Below are positions 1-8,381 of a DNA stretch of 19,242 nucleotides, piece after piece. The stretch is from CAZYBG01 sp964645155 (GTDB taxonomy: Bacteria; Pseudomonadota; Alphaproteobacteria; Rhodobacterales; Rhodobacteraceae), in NCBI GenBank assembly GCA_964645155.1, contig CAZYBG010000060.1:1-19242 (forward strand). The letters run 5' to 3'. The notes below the pieces were generated by a model, which was given only the letters and a program-made list of their open reading frames with translations, was not told where the DNA came from and did not search any database. Position 1 is the first letter of the stretch, and every line of letters begins with the position of its first letter. A program made the translations under genes and the position numbers.

Positions 1-345
1 AAGCGCTGCCGGCATGATCGCAAGGCCGCCGAACTGCCACAGCGTCCCGAACCAGAGGTAGGGCACGCGCTTCCAGCCGATCGCGGACCTGTAGGTATCG
101 GACTTGTGGCCCAGGAGAGCCCGGAATGGCGCGATCAGCACCGGAAGCGCCACCATCGAGGCGACGAGGAAGGCGGGCACCTGGAACTCGACGATCATCA
201 CCCGGTTCAGGGTGCCCAGAAGCAGCACCGCCGCCATGCCGACCGAGACCTGGAACAAACTCAGCCGCAGAAGCTGGCCCAGCGGCAGGTCGTCGCTGGC
301 GGCATCCGCGAAGGGCAGGTAACGGATCGAAAGGCGCTTCAGCAT
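1..345 (-). CDS. lhaA: LhaA, PucC-family light-harvesting 1 assembly factor (5' part; runs off the left edge)
   Basis: The N-terminal 115 codons of a membrane protein of the BCD/PucC branch of the major facilitator superfamily are visible. The start ATG (343-345) lies 2 nt after the bchM stop codon. The visible protein begins MLKRLSIRYLPFADAASDDL, then shows a hydrophobic segment leading into GTLNRVMIVE, a second one, and the loop HKSDTYRS followed by GWKRVPYLWFG. These are typical of the family, and Bch2 in this same window has the matching TLNRLMVVE segment. In Rhodobacter, LhaA sits between bchM and puhA and assists assembly of the LH1 antenna around the reaction centre; the position here is identical, so puhA would be expected beyond the left edge. 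The name rests mainly on position, since paralogues PucC and Bch2 share the fold. Confidence 0.9.
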   Translation of the reverse strand, partial: MLKRLSIRYLPFADAASDDLPLGQLLRLSLFQVSVGMAAVLLLGTLNRVMIVEFQVPAFLVASMVALPVLIAPFRALLGHKSDTYRSAIGWKRVPYLWFGTLWQFGGLAIMPAAL

Positions 346-347
346 GC

Positions 348-1040
348 TCACGCGGCATACTCCAGACAGGTCGAGATGTAGAAGCCCCGGCTGACGCGTC
401 CGACCTCGCGGACCGAGCCTGTGACGCCGTGCAGAGCCGTTTCGCGGGCGATGCGCGCCGGCGCATGCGGGATCATCCGGGGCGAGCGGTCGGCGCGGGG
501 AAAGAGCTTGCCGATCCCGAAGAAGGCCATCAGGAACGGCGTGCGCGGCGCGATGGTGAAGACGACGGACCGCTCGACGCGCCCGGCAAGTTGCGCGATC
601 GCGCGGCCCAGGTCCGGGGCCTCGTAGTAGATCATCGAATCCATCGCCAGCACATGGTCGAAGCGGCCCAGCGCGGGGTCCAGCATGTCGCCCGCGGCGA
701 AAGTGACCCGCGGCGCCAGTGCCTGCGGCAGGCGCTTTTGCGCGATCTCGATCAGTTGCGGCGAGATGTCGATGGCCACCACATCGGCCCCGCGCGCGGC
801 CAGGATCCCGGTCATCGCGCCGGTGCCGCACCCGGCGTCCAGCACGCGGGCACCGGCCAGATCGGCAGGCAGGCGCGACAGCATGATGTCGCGCATCCGT
901 TCGCGTCCCTCGCGCACCGTCTGCCGGATCCCCGACACCGGCGCGTCCGAGGTCAGCCGCTCCCATGTCCGGGTGGCGGTGCGGTCGAAATAGGCTTCGA
1001 CGCGGTCGCGGGTGGCGCCGTATGTCGGCGTTCCGACCAT
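348..1040 (-). CDS. bchM: Magnesium-protoporphyrin IX O-methyltransferase
   Basis: The 230-residue protein transfers a methyl group from S-adenosylmethionine to the C13 propionate of Mg-protoporphyrin IX, the step after Mg-chelatase in bacteriochlorophyll synthesis. A class I methyltransferase fold is shown by motif I VLDAGCGTG (residues 66-74), the acidic end of the second strand VVAID (about 87-91) and FAAGDML (about 114-120). The C-terminus GFYISTCLEYAA is typical of BchM. I chose the ATG at 1038-1040 because it overlaps the bchL stop by one base (TGATG on the minus strand) and starts the conserved region. A longer in-frame extension up to 1151 would lie inside bchL and has no family counterpart. 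Length agrees with Rhodobacter BchM (about 225-230 residues). Translation is probably coupled to bchL and followed directly by lhaA. Confidence 0.96.
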   Translation of the reverse strand: MVGTPTYGATRDRVEAYFDRTATRTWERLTSDAPVSGIRQTVREGRERMRDIMLSRLPADLAGARVLDAGCGTGAMTGILAARGADVVAIDISPQLIEIAQKRLPQALAPRVTFAAGDMLDPALGRFDHVLAMDSMIYYEAPDLGRAIAQLAGRVERSVVFTIAPRTPFLMAFFGIGKLFPRADRSPRMIPHAPARIARETALHGVTGSVREVGRVSRGFYISTCLEYAA

Positions 1041-1923
1041 CAATCGAACCCCAGCAATTCGAAGATGTGGCGATCCTCCAGCGGCGCCGGGGCCAGCGGG
1101 TCGGTCCCCGCATAGAGCAGTTCCGCCAGCCGGATGTATTCGGCGCGGCACATCACGATATCCTCGTCGTCGGGCATCTCGAACAGCGTCTTCTTCTTCA
1201 GGCGCGAGCGCCGGATCGCATCGACATCGGGCATGTGGCCGATGCGCCGGAAGCCCACGGTGTCGCAGTAGCGGTCGACCTCGTTGGTATCCTTCGACCG
1301 GTTCGCCACGCAGCCCGCCAGACGCACGGAATAGTTCTTCGACTTCGCCTGCACGGCGGCGATGATCCGGTTCATCNNNNNNNNNNGTTGGCGGTGACGA
1401 TCACCGCCCTGTCGGCGTGTTGCAGCGGGGCCGCGAAGCCGCCGCAGACGACATCGCCCAGCACGTCGAAGATCACCACGTCGGTATCTTCCAGCAGGTG
1501 ATGCTGTTTCAGGAGCTTCACCGTCTGGCCCACGACATAGCCGCCACAGCCCGTGCCCGCTGGGGGGCCGCCGGCCTCGATGCACATGACGCCGTTGTAG
1601 CCCTCGGTCACGAAATCCTCGGGGCGCAGTTCCTCGGCGTGGAAATCGACATCCTTGAGGATGTCGATCACCGTCGGCACCAGCGTGCCGGTCAGCGTGA
1701 AGGTCGAATCGTGCTTAGGGTCGCAGCCGATCTGCAGCACCCGCTTGCCCAGCATCGAGAACGCCACCGACAGGTTCGACGAGGTCGTCGACTTGCCGAT
1801 GCCACCCTTGCCGTAGACCGCGAAGACCTTCGCCCCCTCGATCTTCACGTTCGCGTCCTGATGCACCTGGACGGAGCCTTCGCCGTCCTCGCCCTTCAGA
1901 ATTGGAATGTCGTCGCGTGGCAT
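1040..1923 (-). CDS. bchL: BchL, ATP-dependent iron-sulfur protein of dark protochlorophyllide reductase (interrupted by an N gap)
   Basis: This NifH-like homodimer carries electrons, with ATP hydrolysis, to the BchNB component for reduction of ring D of protochlorophyllide without light. Residues 1-179 lie right of the gap: the Walker A loop GKGGIGKST (38-46) and both cysteines that ligate the 4Fe-4S cluster between subunits, in GTGCGG (Cys126) and VVCGG (Cys160), are present. The last 111 residues lie left of the gap, from MNRIIAAVQAKSKN to the typical end IFELLGFD. As displayed, the two halves are out of frame (884 nt), but family sequence needs seven residues, DFDSIFA, between them. With 20 missing nt instead of 10, a normal 297-residue protein results. 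Start ATG 1921-1923 has a good AGGAGA ribosome site and follows the bchH stop by 9 nt. I regard the gene as functional and the break as artefactual. Confidence 0.95.
1377..1386. other. Assembly gap (10 N) inside bchL
   Basis: Ten undetermined bases separate codon AAC (1387-1389, end of VTAN) from G1376 plus the Met codon 1373-1375 on the minus strand. BchL proteins have DFDSIFA between these points; the last base of the Ala codon would be G1376, leaving 20 nt to be supplied. The run is therefore a placeholder of arbitrary size, and coordinates to its left may be offset by about 10 relative to the true chromosome. Confidence 0.9.
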
Positions 1924-1932
1924 GCCGTTCTC

Positions 1933-4900
1933 CTATTCCGCCGCGATCCCCTCGAGCCGGTCTTCCAGCTCGTCGGCCGCGTCCTGCAGCGCCGCCAGCG
2001 TCTCCGCGTCGGGCTGCCAGTAGTTCCTGTCGCTCGCCTCCAGCAGGCGGTTCGCCATCCGCACCGAGGCCTGCGGGTTGAGGCTGGCCAGCCGGCGGCG
2101 CATCTCTGCATCCAGAACGAAGGTCTCGCTCAGGCGCTGGTAGACCCACGGCTCGACCTGCCCGGTGGTGGCCGACCAGCCGACCGTGTTCGTCACATGC
2201 GCCTCGATCTGCCGCACGCCTTCGTGGCCGTGCTTCAGCATCCCCTCGTAGAACTTCGGGTTCAGGCTGCGGCTCCGCGTCTCCAGCGCGATCTGGTCCT
2301 GCAGCGTCCTGACCTTGCCCTCGCCGCGGGTCTGGTCGCCGATATAGACGGCCGCGTCCGATCCCTTCGCCCGTCGCACCGCGCGGGCGATGCCGCCCAG
2401 CGTGTCGAAGTAGTGGTCGACCGAGGTGATGCCCAGTTCGACCGATTCGAGGTTCTGGTAGGCGAGGTCCACCGTCTTCAGCGTCTGCTGCAGCAGCTTG
2501 GCGTTCTGGCTCGCCTTGCCGTTGCGGCCATAGGCGAAGGACTTCCGTGCCTCGTAGGCATCGGCCAGCTCGTCCTCGTCGCCGAAGGCCGAACCGTCGA
2601 CGAGCAGGTTGACGTTCGACCCATAGGCGCCCTCGGCGTTCGAGAAGACCCGCAGGCTCGCCTCCTCGATGCCGGCGCCCGTCGCCTCGGCATAGGCCAG
2701 CGCATGGGCGCGGACGAAGTTCTCCTCCACCGGTTCGTCTGCGGTCGCCGCCTTCCAGGCGGCCTCGGCCAGCATCCGGGTCTGCAGCGGCAGGAGGTCG
2801 CGGAAGATCCCCGACAGCGTCATCACCACGTCGATCCGCGGCCGGCCGAGCTCGGCCAGCGGGATCAGGTCGGCCCCCGAGAGCCGCCCGAACGAATCGA
2901 ACCGCGGCCGGGCGCCGAGCAGCGCCAGCGCCTGCGCGATCGGCCCGCCATCCGACTTGATGTTGTCCGACCCCCAGAGAACCAGCGCCACGGTGCGCGG
3001 CAGCCGGTCATGTGCAGCCAGCAGCTTCGCCGCCTGTTTCGCGCCGTCGGCCAGCGCGAAGGCGGTCGGCATCCGGAACGGGTCGAAGGCGTGGATGTTG
3101 CGGCCCGTCGGCAGGATCTCCGGGCTGCGGATCAGGTCGCCGCCCGGCACTGGCGGGGTGAACCTGCCCCCGAGCGCGCGGAGCAGCGCCGGCGTCTCGC
3201 TGTCCTCTGTGAGGTGGCGTTCGATGCGGGCGCGGCCCTCGGCGTCGGTCCCCTGCATCAGGCGGAGATGCTCGGCCCGCTGCCCGGCATCCATCGGCCG
3301 GCCGACGACGTGAAGACCATCGGGGATGAGCGCATCCTCGGCCTCGAGCAGCCGGACCCACAGCGTCGCCGGGTCGGCGCCCGCCATGTCCACCGCGGCC
3401 GCCTGGTCGGCGATCAGCGCCTCGAGATCGGCACGCTCGGCCGCGTCGGGGGCAAGCGCGCGCCAGCGGCCCAGGCTGTCCTTCAGCTCCAGAAGGCCGC
3501 GATAGAGCCCCGCGGCGGCAAGCGGCGGGGTCAGGTGGGTCACCGTCACCGCCCCGGTCCGGCGCTTGGCGAGCGTCGCCTCGGAGGGGTTGTTCGCCGC
3601 ATAGAGGTAGACGTTCGGCATGTCGCCGATCAGCCGGTCGGGCCAGTCGGCAGCGCCGAGGCCCGCCTGCTTGCCGGGCATGAACTCCAGCGCGCCATGC
3701 ATCCCGAAATGCAGGATCACGTCGGCACGGAAGCGGTTCTTGAGCCAGAGGTAGAACGTGGCAAAGGCGTGTGTCGGCGCGAATCCGCGCTCGAACAGCA
3801 GCCGCATCGGGTCGCCCTCGTAGCCGAAGGCCGGCTGCACCGCGACGACGACGTTGCCGAACGTGGCGCCCAGCACGAAGACGCCGCGGCCATCGGACTG
3901 CGCCCGCCCCGGCGCGGGGCCCCAGACCGCCTCGATCTCGCGCAGCCAGGGCGTCGCCCGGACGATCTCGTCTGCCGGGACATGGTCGATCACGTTGGCC
4001 TGCTGGCCACAGCTTTCGGCATTGCCCTTGAGCACCCGGGCGCGAAGCTCGTCCACCGTCGCCGGCGGCTCGACCGCGTAGCCCTCGGCCTTCATCGCAT
4101 GCAGCGTGTTGAACAGGCTCTCGAACACCGACAGATAGGCCGCCGTGCCCACCGCGCCGGCATTGGGCGGAAACCCGAACAGCACGATGGCCACCCGGCG
4201 GTCCGCGGCCGCCGACCGGCGCAGCCGCGCCAGCCGCTCGACACGGCCGGCCAGCATCTCGATCCGCTCGGCGCAGGGTGCCATGGCGCGCGTCGTGCCG
4301 TCACTCGTGCAGCGCCGTGCGCAGCCGCTGCAGGCCCCGGCGCCGTGCCGGCCCGCGAACACCGCCGGATTCGTCGCGCCGTCGATCTCGGGCAGCGCGA
4401 CGAGCATCGTGGTTTCGACCGGGCCGAGGCCGGTCGGCGAGGTCGCCCACTGCCCAAGCGTCTGGAATTCCAGCGGATGCGCCGCGACGTAGGGGACATC
4501 GAGCCCCGCCAGCGCCGTCACCGCCGCCGCGCTGTCGTTGTAGGCTGGGCCGCCGATCAGCGAGAATCCGGTCAGCGAGACCAGCGCATCGATCCGCACG
4601 CCGGCCTCGCCGTGGAAGTAGCTGTCGATCGCCGGCCGCGCATCGAGGCCGCCGGCGAAAGCCGGGATCACCCTCAGCCCGCGCGCCTCGAAGGCCGCGA
4701 TCACCGCATCGTAATGCGCGGTATCGGAGGCGAGCACATAGCTCCGCATGAGGATAAGGCCGACCGTCGCGACCGGGGTCGCCGGCGCCGGCAGGTCGGC
4801 CAGCCGCGTGGTGATCCGCCCCGCCACCCTGGGGTGGTAGAGCCCGACATCGGGGTAGTCGACCGGCGCCGCCGCCTTCGCCTTGCGCCAGGACGCCTCG

Positions 4901-5490
4901 CGCGCATAGCGGCTGACGAGGAAGCGGATCATCTCGCGCACGTTGTCGTCCGACCCGCCCAGCCAGTACTGCATGGTCAGGAACCAGGCGCGCAGGTCCT
5001 GCGCCTTGCCCGGGATGAAGCGGAGGATCTTCGGCAGCCGCCGCAGCAGCGCCATCTGCTTCTGCCCCGACTCGGCCGAAGGCTGCTTGGTGCCCCGCAG
5101 CTTCTTGAGGAGCGCCATCGCGCCCGATGATGGCCGGCCCATGTCCAGCTCGCCCATCCGCGTCAGCGTCACCACCTGCCGGTCGGCGATGATCCCGATC
5201 ATCGCGTCGCAGGCGCTGCGGCGCGCCTCGAGCGCGGGCAGGATCGCCGCGACATGCTCCTCGAGGAACAGCAGGTTGGCGATCACGATGTCGCCGTGCC
5301 GCACCGCCTCGCGCGCGGCGTCGAGTGCAGCGGGATTCTCCGCCCATTCCGCCGCGGCATGCACCGAGACGGTGAGGCCCGGGAAATCGTCGGCGAGCGC
5401 CTCGCTGACCCGCGCCGCGGGACCCGCCGCATGGGCGTCGAGGGTGACGATCACCACGCGGTAGCCGGTGATATGGCCATCATCGCGCAT
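1933..5490 (-). CDS. bchH: Magnesium chelatase subunit H
   Basis: At about 1185 residues, this is the large porphyrin-binding subunit that, with the BchI-BchD AAA+ motor (not in this window), inserts Mg2+ into protoporphyrin IX at the branch from haem to bacteriochlorophyll. It matches the CobN/BchH family over its whole length: N-terminal ITGYRVVIVTLDAHAAGPA, the central FGMHGALEFMPGK block near residue 600, and the C-terminal DHYFDTLGGIARAVRR and GYEGDPMRLL segments. I chose ATG 5488-5490, because the protein then begins directly before the conserved ITGYRVVIVTLDAHAAG; longer in-frame starts to 5583 run into bchB. The start overlaps the 3' end of bchB by 11 nt, with an AAGG-type ribosome site inside bchB, suggesting translational coupling. 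The stop (TAG, 1933-1935) precedes bchL by 9 nt. No frame break is seen. Confidence 0.97.
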   Translation of the reverse strand: MRDDGHITGYRVVIVTLDAHAAGPAARVSEALADDFPGLTVSVHAAAEWAENPAALDAAREAVRHGDIVIANLLFLEEHVAAILPALEARRSACDAMIGIIADRQVVTLTRMGELDMGRPSSGAMALLKKLRGTKQPSAESGQKQMALLRRLPKILRFIPGKAQDLRAWFLTMQYWLGGSDDNVREMIRFLVSRYAREASWRKAKAAAPVDYPDVGLYHPRVAGRITTRLADLPAPATPVATVGLILMRSYVLASDTAHYDAVIAAFEARGLRVIPAFAGGLDARPAIDSYFHGEAGVRIDALVSLTGFSLIGGPAYNDSAAAVTALAGLDVPYVAAHPLEFQTLGQWATSPTGLGPVETTMLVALPEIDGATNPAVFAGRHGAGACSGCARRCTSDGTTRAMAPCAERIEMLAGRVERLARLRRSAAADRRVAIVLFGFPPNAGAVGTAAYLSVFESLFNTLHAMKAEGYAVEPPATVDELRARVLKGNAESCGQQANVIDHVPADEIVRATPWLREIEAVWGPAPGRAQSDGRGVFVLGATFGNVVVAVQPAFGYEGDPMRLLFERGFAPTHAFATFYLWLKNRFRADVILHFGMHGALEFMPGKQAGLGAADWPDRLIGDMPNVYLYAANNPSEATLAKRRTGAVTVTHLTPPLAAAGLYRGLLELKDSLGRWRALAPDAAERADLEALIADQAAAVDMAGADPATLWVRLLEAEDALIPDGLHVVGRPMDAGQRAEHLRLMQGTDAEGRARIERHLTEDSETPALLRALGGRFTPPVPGGDLIRSPEILPTGRNIHAFDPFRMPTAFALADGAKQAAKLLAAHDRLPRTVALVLWGSDNIKSDGGPIAQALALLGARPRFDSFGRLSGADLIPLAELGRPRIDVVMTLSGIFRDLLPLQTRMLAEAAWKAATADEPVEENFVRAHALAYAEATGAGIEEASLRVFSNAEGAYGSNVNLLVDGSAFGDEDELADAYEARKSFAYGRNGKASQNAKLLQQTLKTVDLAYQNLESVELGITSVDHYFDTLGGIARAVRRAKGSDAAVYIGDQTRGEGKVRTLQDQIALETRSRSLNPKFYEGMLKHGHEGVRQIEAHVTNTVGWSATTGQVEPWVYQRLSETFVLDAEMRRRLASLNPQASVRMANRLLEASDRNYWQPDAETLAALQDAADELEDRLEGIAAE

Positions 5491-7033
5491 AGTGGGCCTT
5501 TGCCTCGTAAAGTGTCTCGACGCCGATCTCGGCGACGCCGCGGTCGGCGGCGTATCTCTCGGTGTTCCGCCGCGCCTTGCCACGGACGAAGAACGGGATC
5601 TTCCTCAGCTCGTTCTCGGCCGCCGGCAGCCAGACGACGCCGACCGTGCTCTCGACCGCCTCGCCCGCACTTGTGGGAACGGCCTCCGGGGCGGCCTCCA
5701 AGGGGCCCGCCTCCAGTTGCGGCGCGTGGCCGCCATGATGGCTGGGGCCGGCGGCATCGTGGAACTCGAAATCCTCGCGGAACATGTGCAGCAGGTGCTC
5801 CTCGAGGCCCATCACCAGCGGGTGCACCCAAGTGTCGAACAGGACGTTCGCGCCTTCCCAGCCCATCTGCGGCGAATATCGGGCGGGGAAGTCCTGCACA
5901 TGGACCGGGGCCGAGATCACCGCGCAGGGAATCCCGAGGCGCTTGCCGATGTGGCGCTCCATCTGCGTGCCGAGGATCAGCTCCGGCTGCAGCGCCCCGA
6001 TCATCGCCTCGACCTCGAGGTAGTCGTCGGTGACCAGCGCCTCGAGCCCGAACTCCTTCGCAAGCGCCCGGACCGGCCGCGCAAGCTCGCGGTTGTAGCA
6101 GCCGAGGCCGACGACATCGAAGCCGATCTCGTCCCGCGCGACGCGGGCGGCGGCCATCGCATGGGTGCCGTCGCCGAAGACGAAGACGCGCTTGCCGGTC
6201 AGGTAGGTCGAATCGACCGACCGCGACCACCAGGGCAGCCGCAGGCGCGACCGGTCGGCGGCGACGGGCAGGCCGCTGATCGCGGCCACCTCGGACAGGA
6301 ACGTCTCGGTGGCGCGGACGCCGATCGGCACGGTCTTGGTGAACGGCTGGCCCAGCTCGCGCTCGGCCCAGCGGGCCGCCGCCTCGGCATGCTCGGGATA
6401 CATCAGCACGTTGAAATGCGCCGCGCCCATGCGGGCGATGTCGGAGGGCCGGGCGCCCATCGGGGCGACCAGGTTCACGCCGATGCCCATGCCGGCCAGA
6501 AGCCGCGTCACTTCCTCGATGTCGTCGCGGTGGCGGAACCCGAGGCCGGTCGGCCCGATCAGGTTGGCGGTCACCGCCGCCGTCCGCTCCACCGGCCGGG
6601 CCAGTGTCCGGGCGATCTGGAAGAAGGTCTCGTCGGTGCCGAAGTTCTCCTTGCGCTGGTAGCTCGGCAGCTCCAGCGCGATCACCGGCACCGGCAGGCC
6701 CATGGTCTCCGCGAGGCCGCCGGGATCGTCCTGGATCAGCTCGGCGGTGCAGGACGCGCCGACGATCAGCGCCTCGGGGCGGAACCGCTCGTAGGCGTCG
6801 CGGCAGGCCTGCTTGAAGAGGCCCGCCGTGTCGGCGCCGAGATCGCGGGCCTGGAAGGTCGTGTAGGTGACCGGCGGCCGGTGGTCGCGCCGCTCGATCA
6901 TGGTGAAGAGCAGGTCGGCGTAGGTGTCGCCCTGCGGCGCATGCAGCACATAGTGCAGGCCCTGCATCCCCGTCGCCACGCGCATCGCGCCGACATGGGG
7001 CGGGCCCTCGTATGTCCACACGGTAAGCTTCAT
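5480..7033 (-). CDS. bchB: BchB, light-independent protochlorophyllide reductase subunit B
   Basis: The 517-residue protein is one half of the NifDK-like BchNB heterotetramer that binds protochlorophyllide and a 4Fe-4S cluster. It starts MKLTVWTYEGPPHVGAM and carries HAPQGD with Asp36, the unusual aspartate ligand of the BchNB cluster known from Rhodobacter. The segment ASCTAELIQDDPGG (around residue 95-110) and the nitrogenase-like core follow. After a Pro/Ala/Gly/His-rich linker there is a C-terminal protochlorophyllide reductase helical domain (WLPAAENELRKIPFFVRGKA). ATG 7031-7033 is chosen because the family starts here; an open in-frame extension to 7162 overlaps bchN. A GGGGG stretch 6 nt upstream could serve as ribosome site but lies in a strongly self-complementary region. 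The end overlaps bchH. Confidence 0.97.
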   Translation of the reverse strand: MKLTVWTYEGPPHVGAMRVATGMQGLHYVLHAPQGDTYADLLFTMIERRDHRPPVTYTTFQARDLGADTAGLFKQACRDAYERFRPEALIVGASCTAELIQDDPGGLAETMGLPVPVIALELPSYQRKENFGTDETFFQIARTLARPVERTAAVTANLIGPTGLGFRHRDDIEEVTRLLAGMGIGVNLVAPMGARPSDIARMGAAHFNVLMYPEHAEAAARWAERELGQPFTKTVPIGVRATETFLSEVAAISGLPVAADRSRLRLPWWSRSVDSTYLTGKRVFVFGDGTHAMAAARVARDEIGFDVVGLGCYNRELARPVRALAKEFGLEALVTDDYLEVEAMIGALQPELILGTQMERHIGKRLGIPCAVISAPVHVQDFPARYSPQMGWEGANVLFDTWVHPLVMGLEEHLLHMFREDFEFHDAAGPSHHGGHAPQLEAGPLEAAPEAVPTSAGEAVESTVGVVWLPAAENELRKIPFFVRGKARRNTERYAADRGVAEIGVETLYEAKAHYAR

Positions 7034-7097
7034 GGCCGGCCCCCGGGGGTGCCGCCACCGGCCTCCCGCGGTCCCTGGAGCAAGATCAGGCAGGGCG
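7034..7097 (-). other. bchN-bchB spacer with strong GC dyads
   Basis: This 64-nt spacer is the only sizeable gap inside the left operon. It contains a perfect 10-nt palindrome of five C and five G (7040-7049) directly upstream of bchB, flanked by a matching outer pair GGCCGG (7034-7039) and CCGGCC (7058-7063). In the mRNA these could fold next to the bchB start and mask its G-rich ribosome site. No T-tract follows, so it is not a classical terminator. A regulatory role is inference. Confidence 0.4.
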
Positions 7098-8381
7098 TCA
7101 TTCCGCGGCCTCCAGGCCGAGCAGGCCCTTGCGGCGCAGCGGCCGGGCGAAGAGCGCGGCAAGGTCGCCGGCCTGCTCGTAGAAATGGACCGGCGTGAAC
7201 ACCAGCTCGATCGCCCACTTCGTGGTCAGCCCCTCGGCCTCGAGCGGATTGGCCAGGCCGAGGCCGCAGACCGTCAGGTCGGGCCGGGCGGCCCGCGCGC
7301 GGTCGATCTGGCGGTCGACATCCTGGCCTTCGGAAATCACCGGGCCCTCCGGCAGGAGGTCGAGATCGGGGCCGGCCAGATGGCCGTGGATGTAGGGCGC
7401 GCCGACCTCGATGGCCTCCATCCCGCATTCTCGGGCGAGGAACCGCGCCAGCGGGATCTCGAGCTGGCTGTCGGGAAAGAAGAAGACCGACCGGCCGCGG
7501 AGCGTGGCGGCCGCCGCGGCGATCGCCTTCCGGGCGCGGGCGCGGGGCGCTTCGGTGACGCGCGCGAAGGTCTCGTCGCTCACCCCGAACTCCCGAGCCA
7601 CGGCGCCGAGCCACAGCGTCGTGCCCTCCTCGCCGAACGGGAAGGGCGCCGCGATCCGCCGCGCGCCGCGCCGGTCGAGCGCCGCCGCGGTCTCGCCGAG
7701 GAACGGCTGGGTCAGCGCATAGACGGTCTCGGGCCCGACCGCCGGCGTCGCCTCGGCGCGCCGTGCCGGCAGCACCCGCACCGGGCCGATCCCGAGATCG
7801 GCGAGCAGCCGCAGCGCCTGGTCCTCCACCACGTCGGGCAGCGCCCCGACCAGCAGCAGTTCGCGCGCCGCGCCGGCCGGCAGCTCCGGCACCATCGCCG
7901 CGAGGCAGGCATCCTCACCCTCGGTGAACGTCGTCTCGATGCCCGAGCCGGAGTAGTTCAGCACCCGCACATGCGGGGCGTGCAGCCGGGTCAGCCGCTC
8001 GGCGGCGCGGTGGAGGTCGAGCTTGATGACCTCTGACGGGCAGGACCCGACGAGGAACAGCCGCCGGATGTCGGGCCGCCGCGACAGGAGCCGCGCGACC
8101 TCGCGGTCGAGCTCGTCATGGGCGTCGGCCATCCCGGCGAGGTCCTTCTCCTCGAGGATGGCGGTGCCGAAGCGCGGCTCGGCGAAGATCATCACGCCGG
8201 CGGCCGATTGCAGCAGATGCGCGCAGGTGCGCGAGCCGACGACGAGGAAGAAGGCGTCCTGCATCTTGCGGTGCAGCCAGACGATGCCGGTCAGCCCGCA
8301 GAACACCTCGCGCTGGCCGCGTTCGCGCAGCACCGGCGTGTCACGGCAGCCCGGGCCGGCGATGCGGCGCGCCTCGGTCAT
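7098..8381 (-). CDS. bchN: BchN, light-independent protochlorophyllide reductase subunit N
   Basis: The 427-residue protein pairs with BchB to form the catalytic component of dark protochlorophyllide reductase. Three cysteines expected to ligate the NB 4Fe-4S cluster are present: Cys28 in REVFCGLTG, Cys53 in GSRTCAH and Cys114 in VGSCPSEVIKLDL. They correspond to Cys26, Cys51 and Cys112 of the Rhodobacter protein. The motif YSGSGIETTFTEGEDACL follows near residue 160. The start ATG (8379-8381) overlaps the bchF stop in an ATGA junction, so translation is probably coupled. Length is normal for the family and the frame is intact. With BchL and BchB in the same operon, the whole reductase is encoded here, allowing pigment synthesis in the dark. 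Confidence 0.97.
   Translation of the reverse strand: MTEARRIAGPGCRDTPVLRERGQREVFCGLTGIVWLHRKMQDAFFLVVGSRTCAHLLQSAAGVMIFAEPRFGTAILEEKDLAGMADAHDELDREVARLLSRRPDIRRLFLVGSCPSEVIKLDLHRAAERLTRLHAPHVRVLNYSGSGIETTFTEGEDACLAAMVPELPAGAARELLLVGALPDVVEDQALRLLADLGIGPVRVLPARRAEATPAVGPETVYALTQPFLGETAAALDRRGARRIAAPFPFGEEGTTLWLGAVAREFGVSDETFARVTEAPRARARKAIAAAAATLRGRSVFFFPDSQLEIPLARFLARECGMEAIEVGAPYIHGHLAGPDLDLLPEGPVISEGQDVDRQIDRARAARPDLTVCGLGLANPLEAEGLTTKWAIELVFTPVHFYEQAGDLAALFARPLRRKGLLGLEAAE

Noticed and set aside
1417..5130. 1237-codon open frame on the plus strand antisense to bchH and bchL
   Set aside because: It is the complementary frame of very GC-rich bchH/bchL codons; its translation is rich in Arg, Gln, His and Pro without a recognisable fold, while the minus strand encodes complete, conserved proteins.
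5468..8036. Long plus-strand frames antisense to bchB and bchN (5468-7198, 7032-8036)
   Set aside because: Same GC-driven shadow effect; the translations have no family features and the opposite strand carries all DPOR ligand residues.
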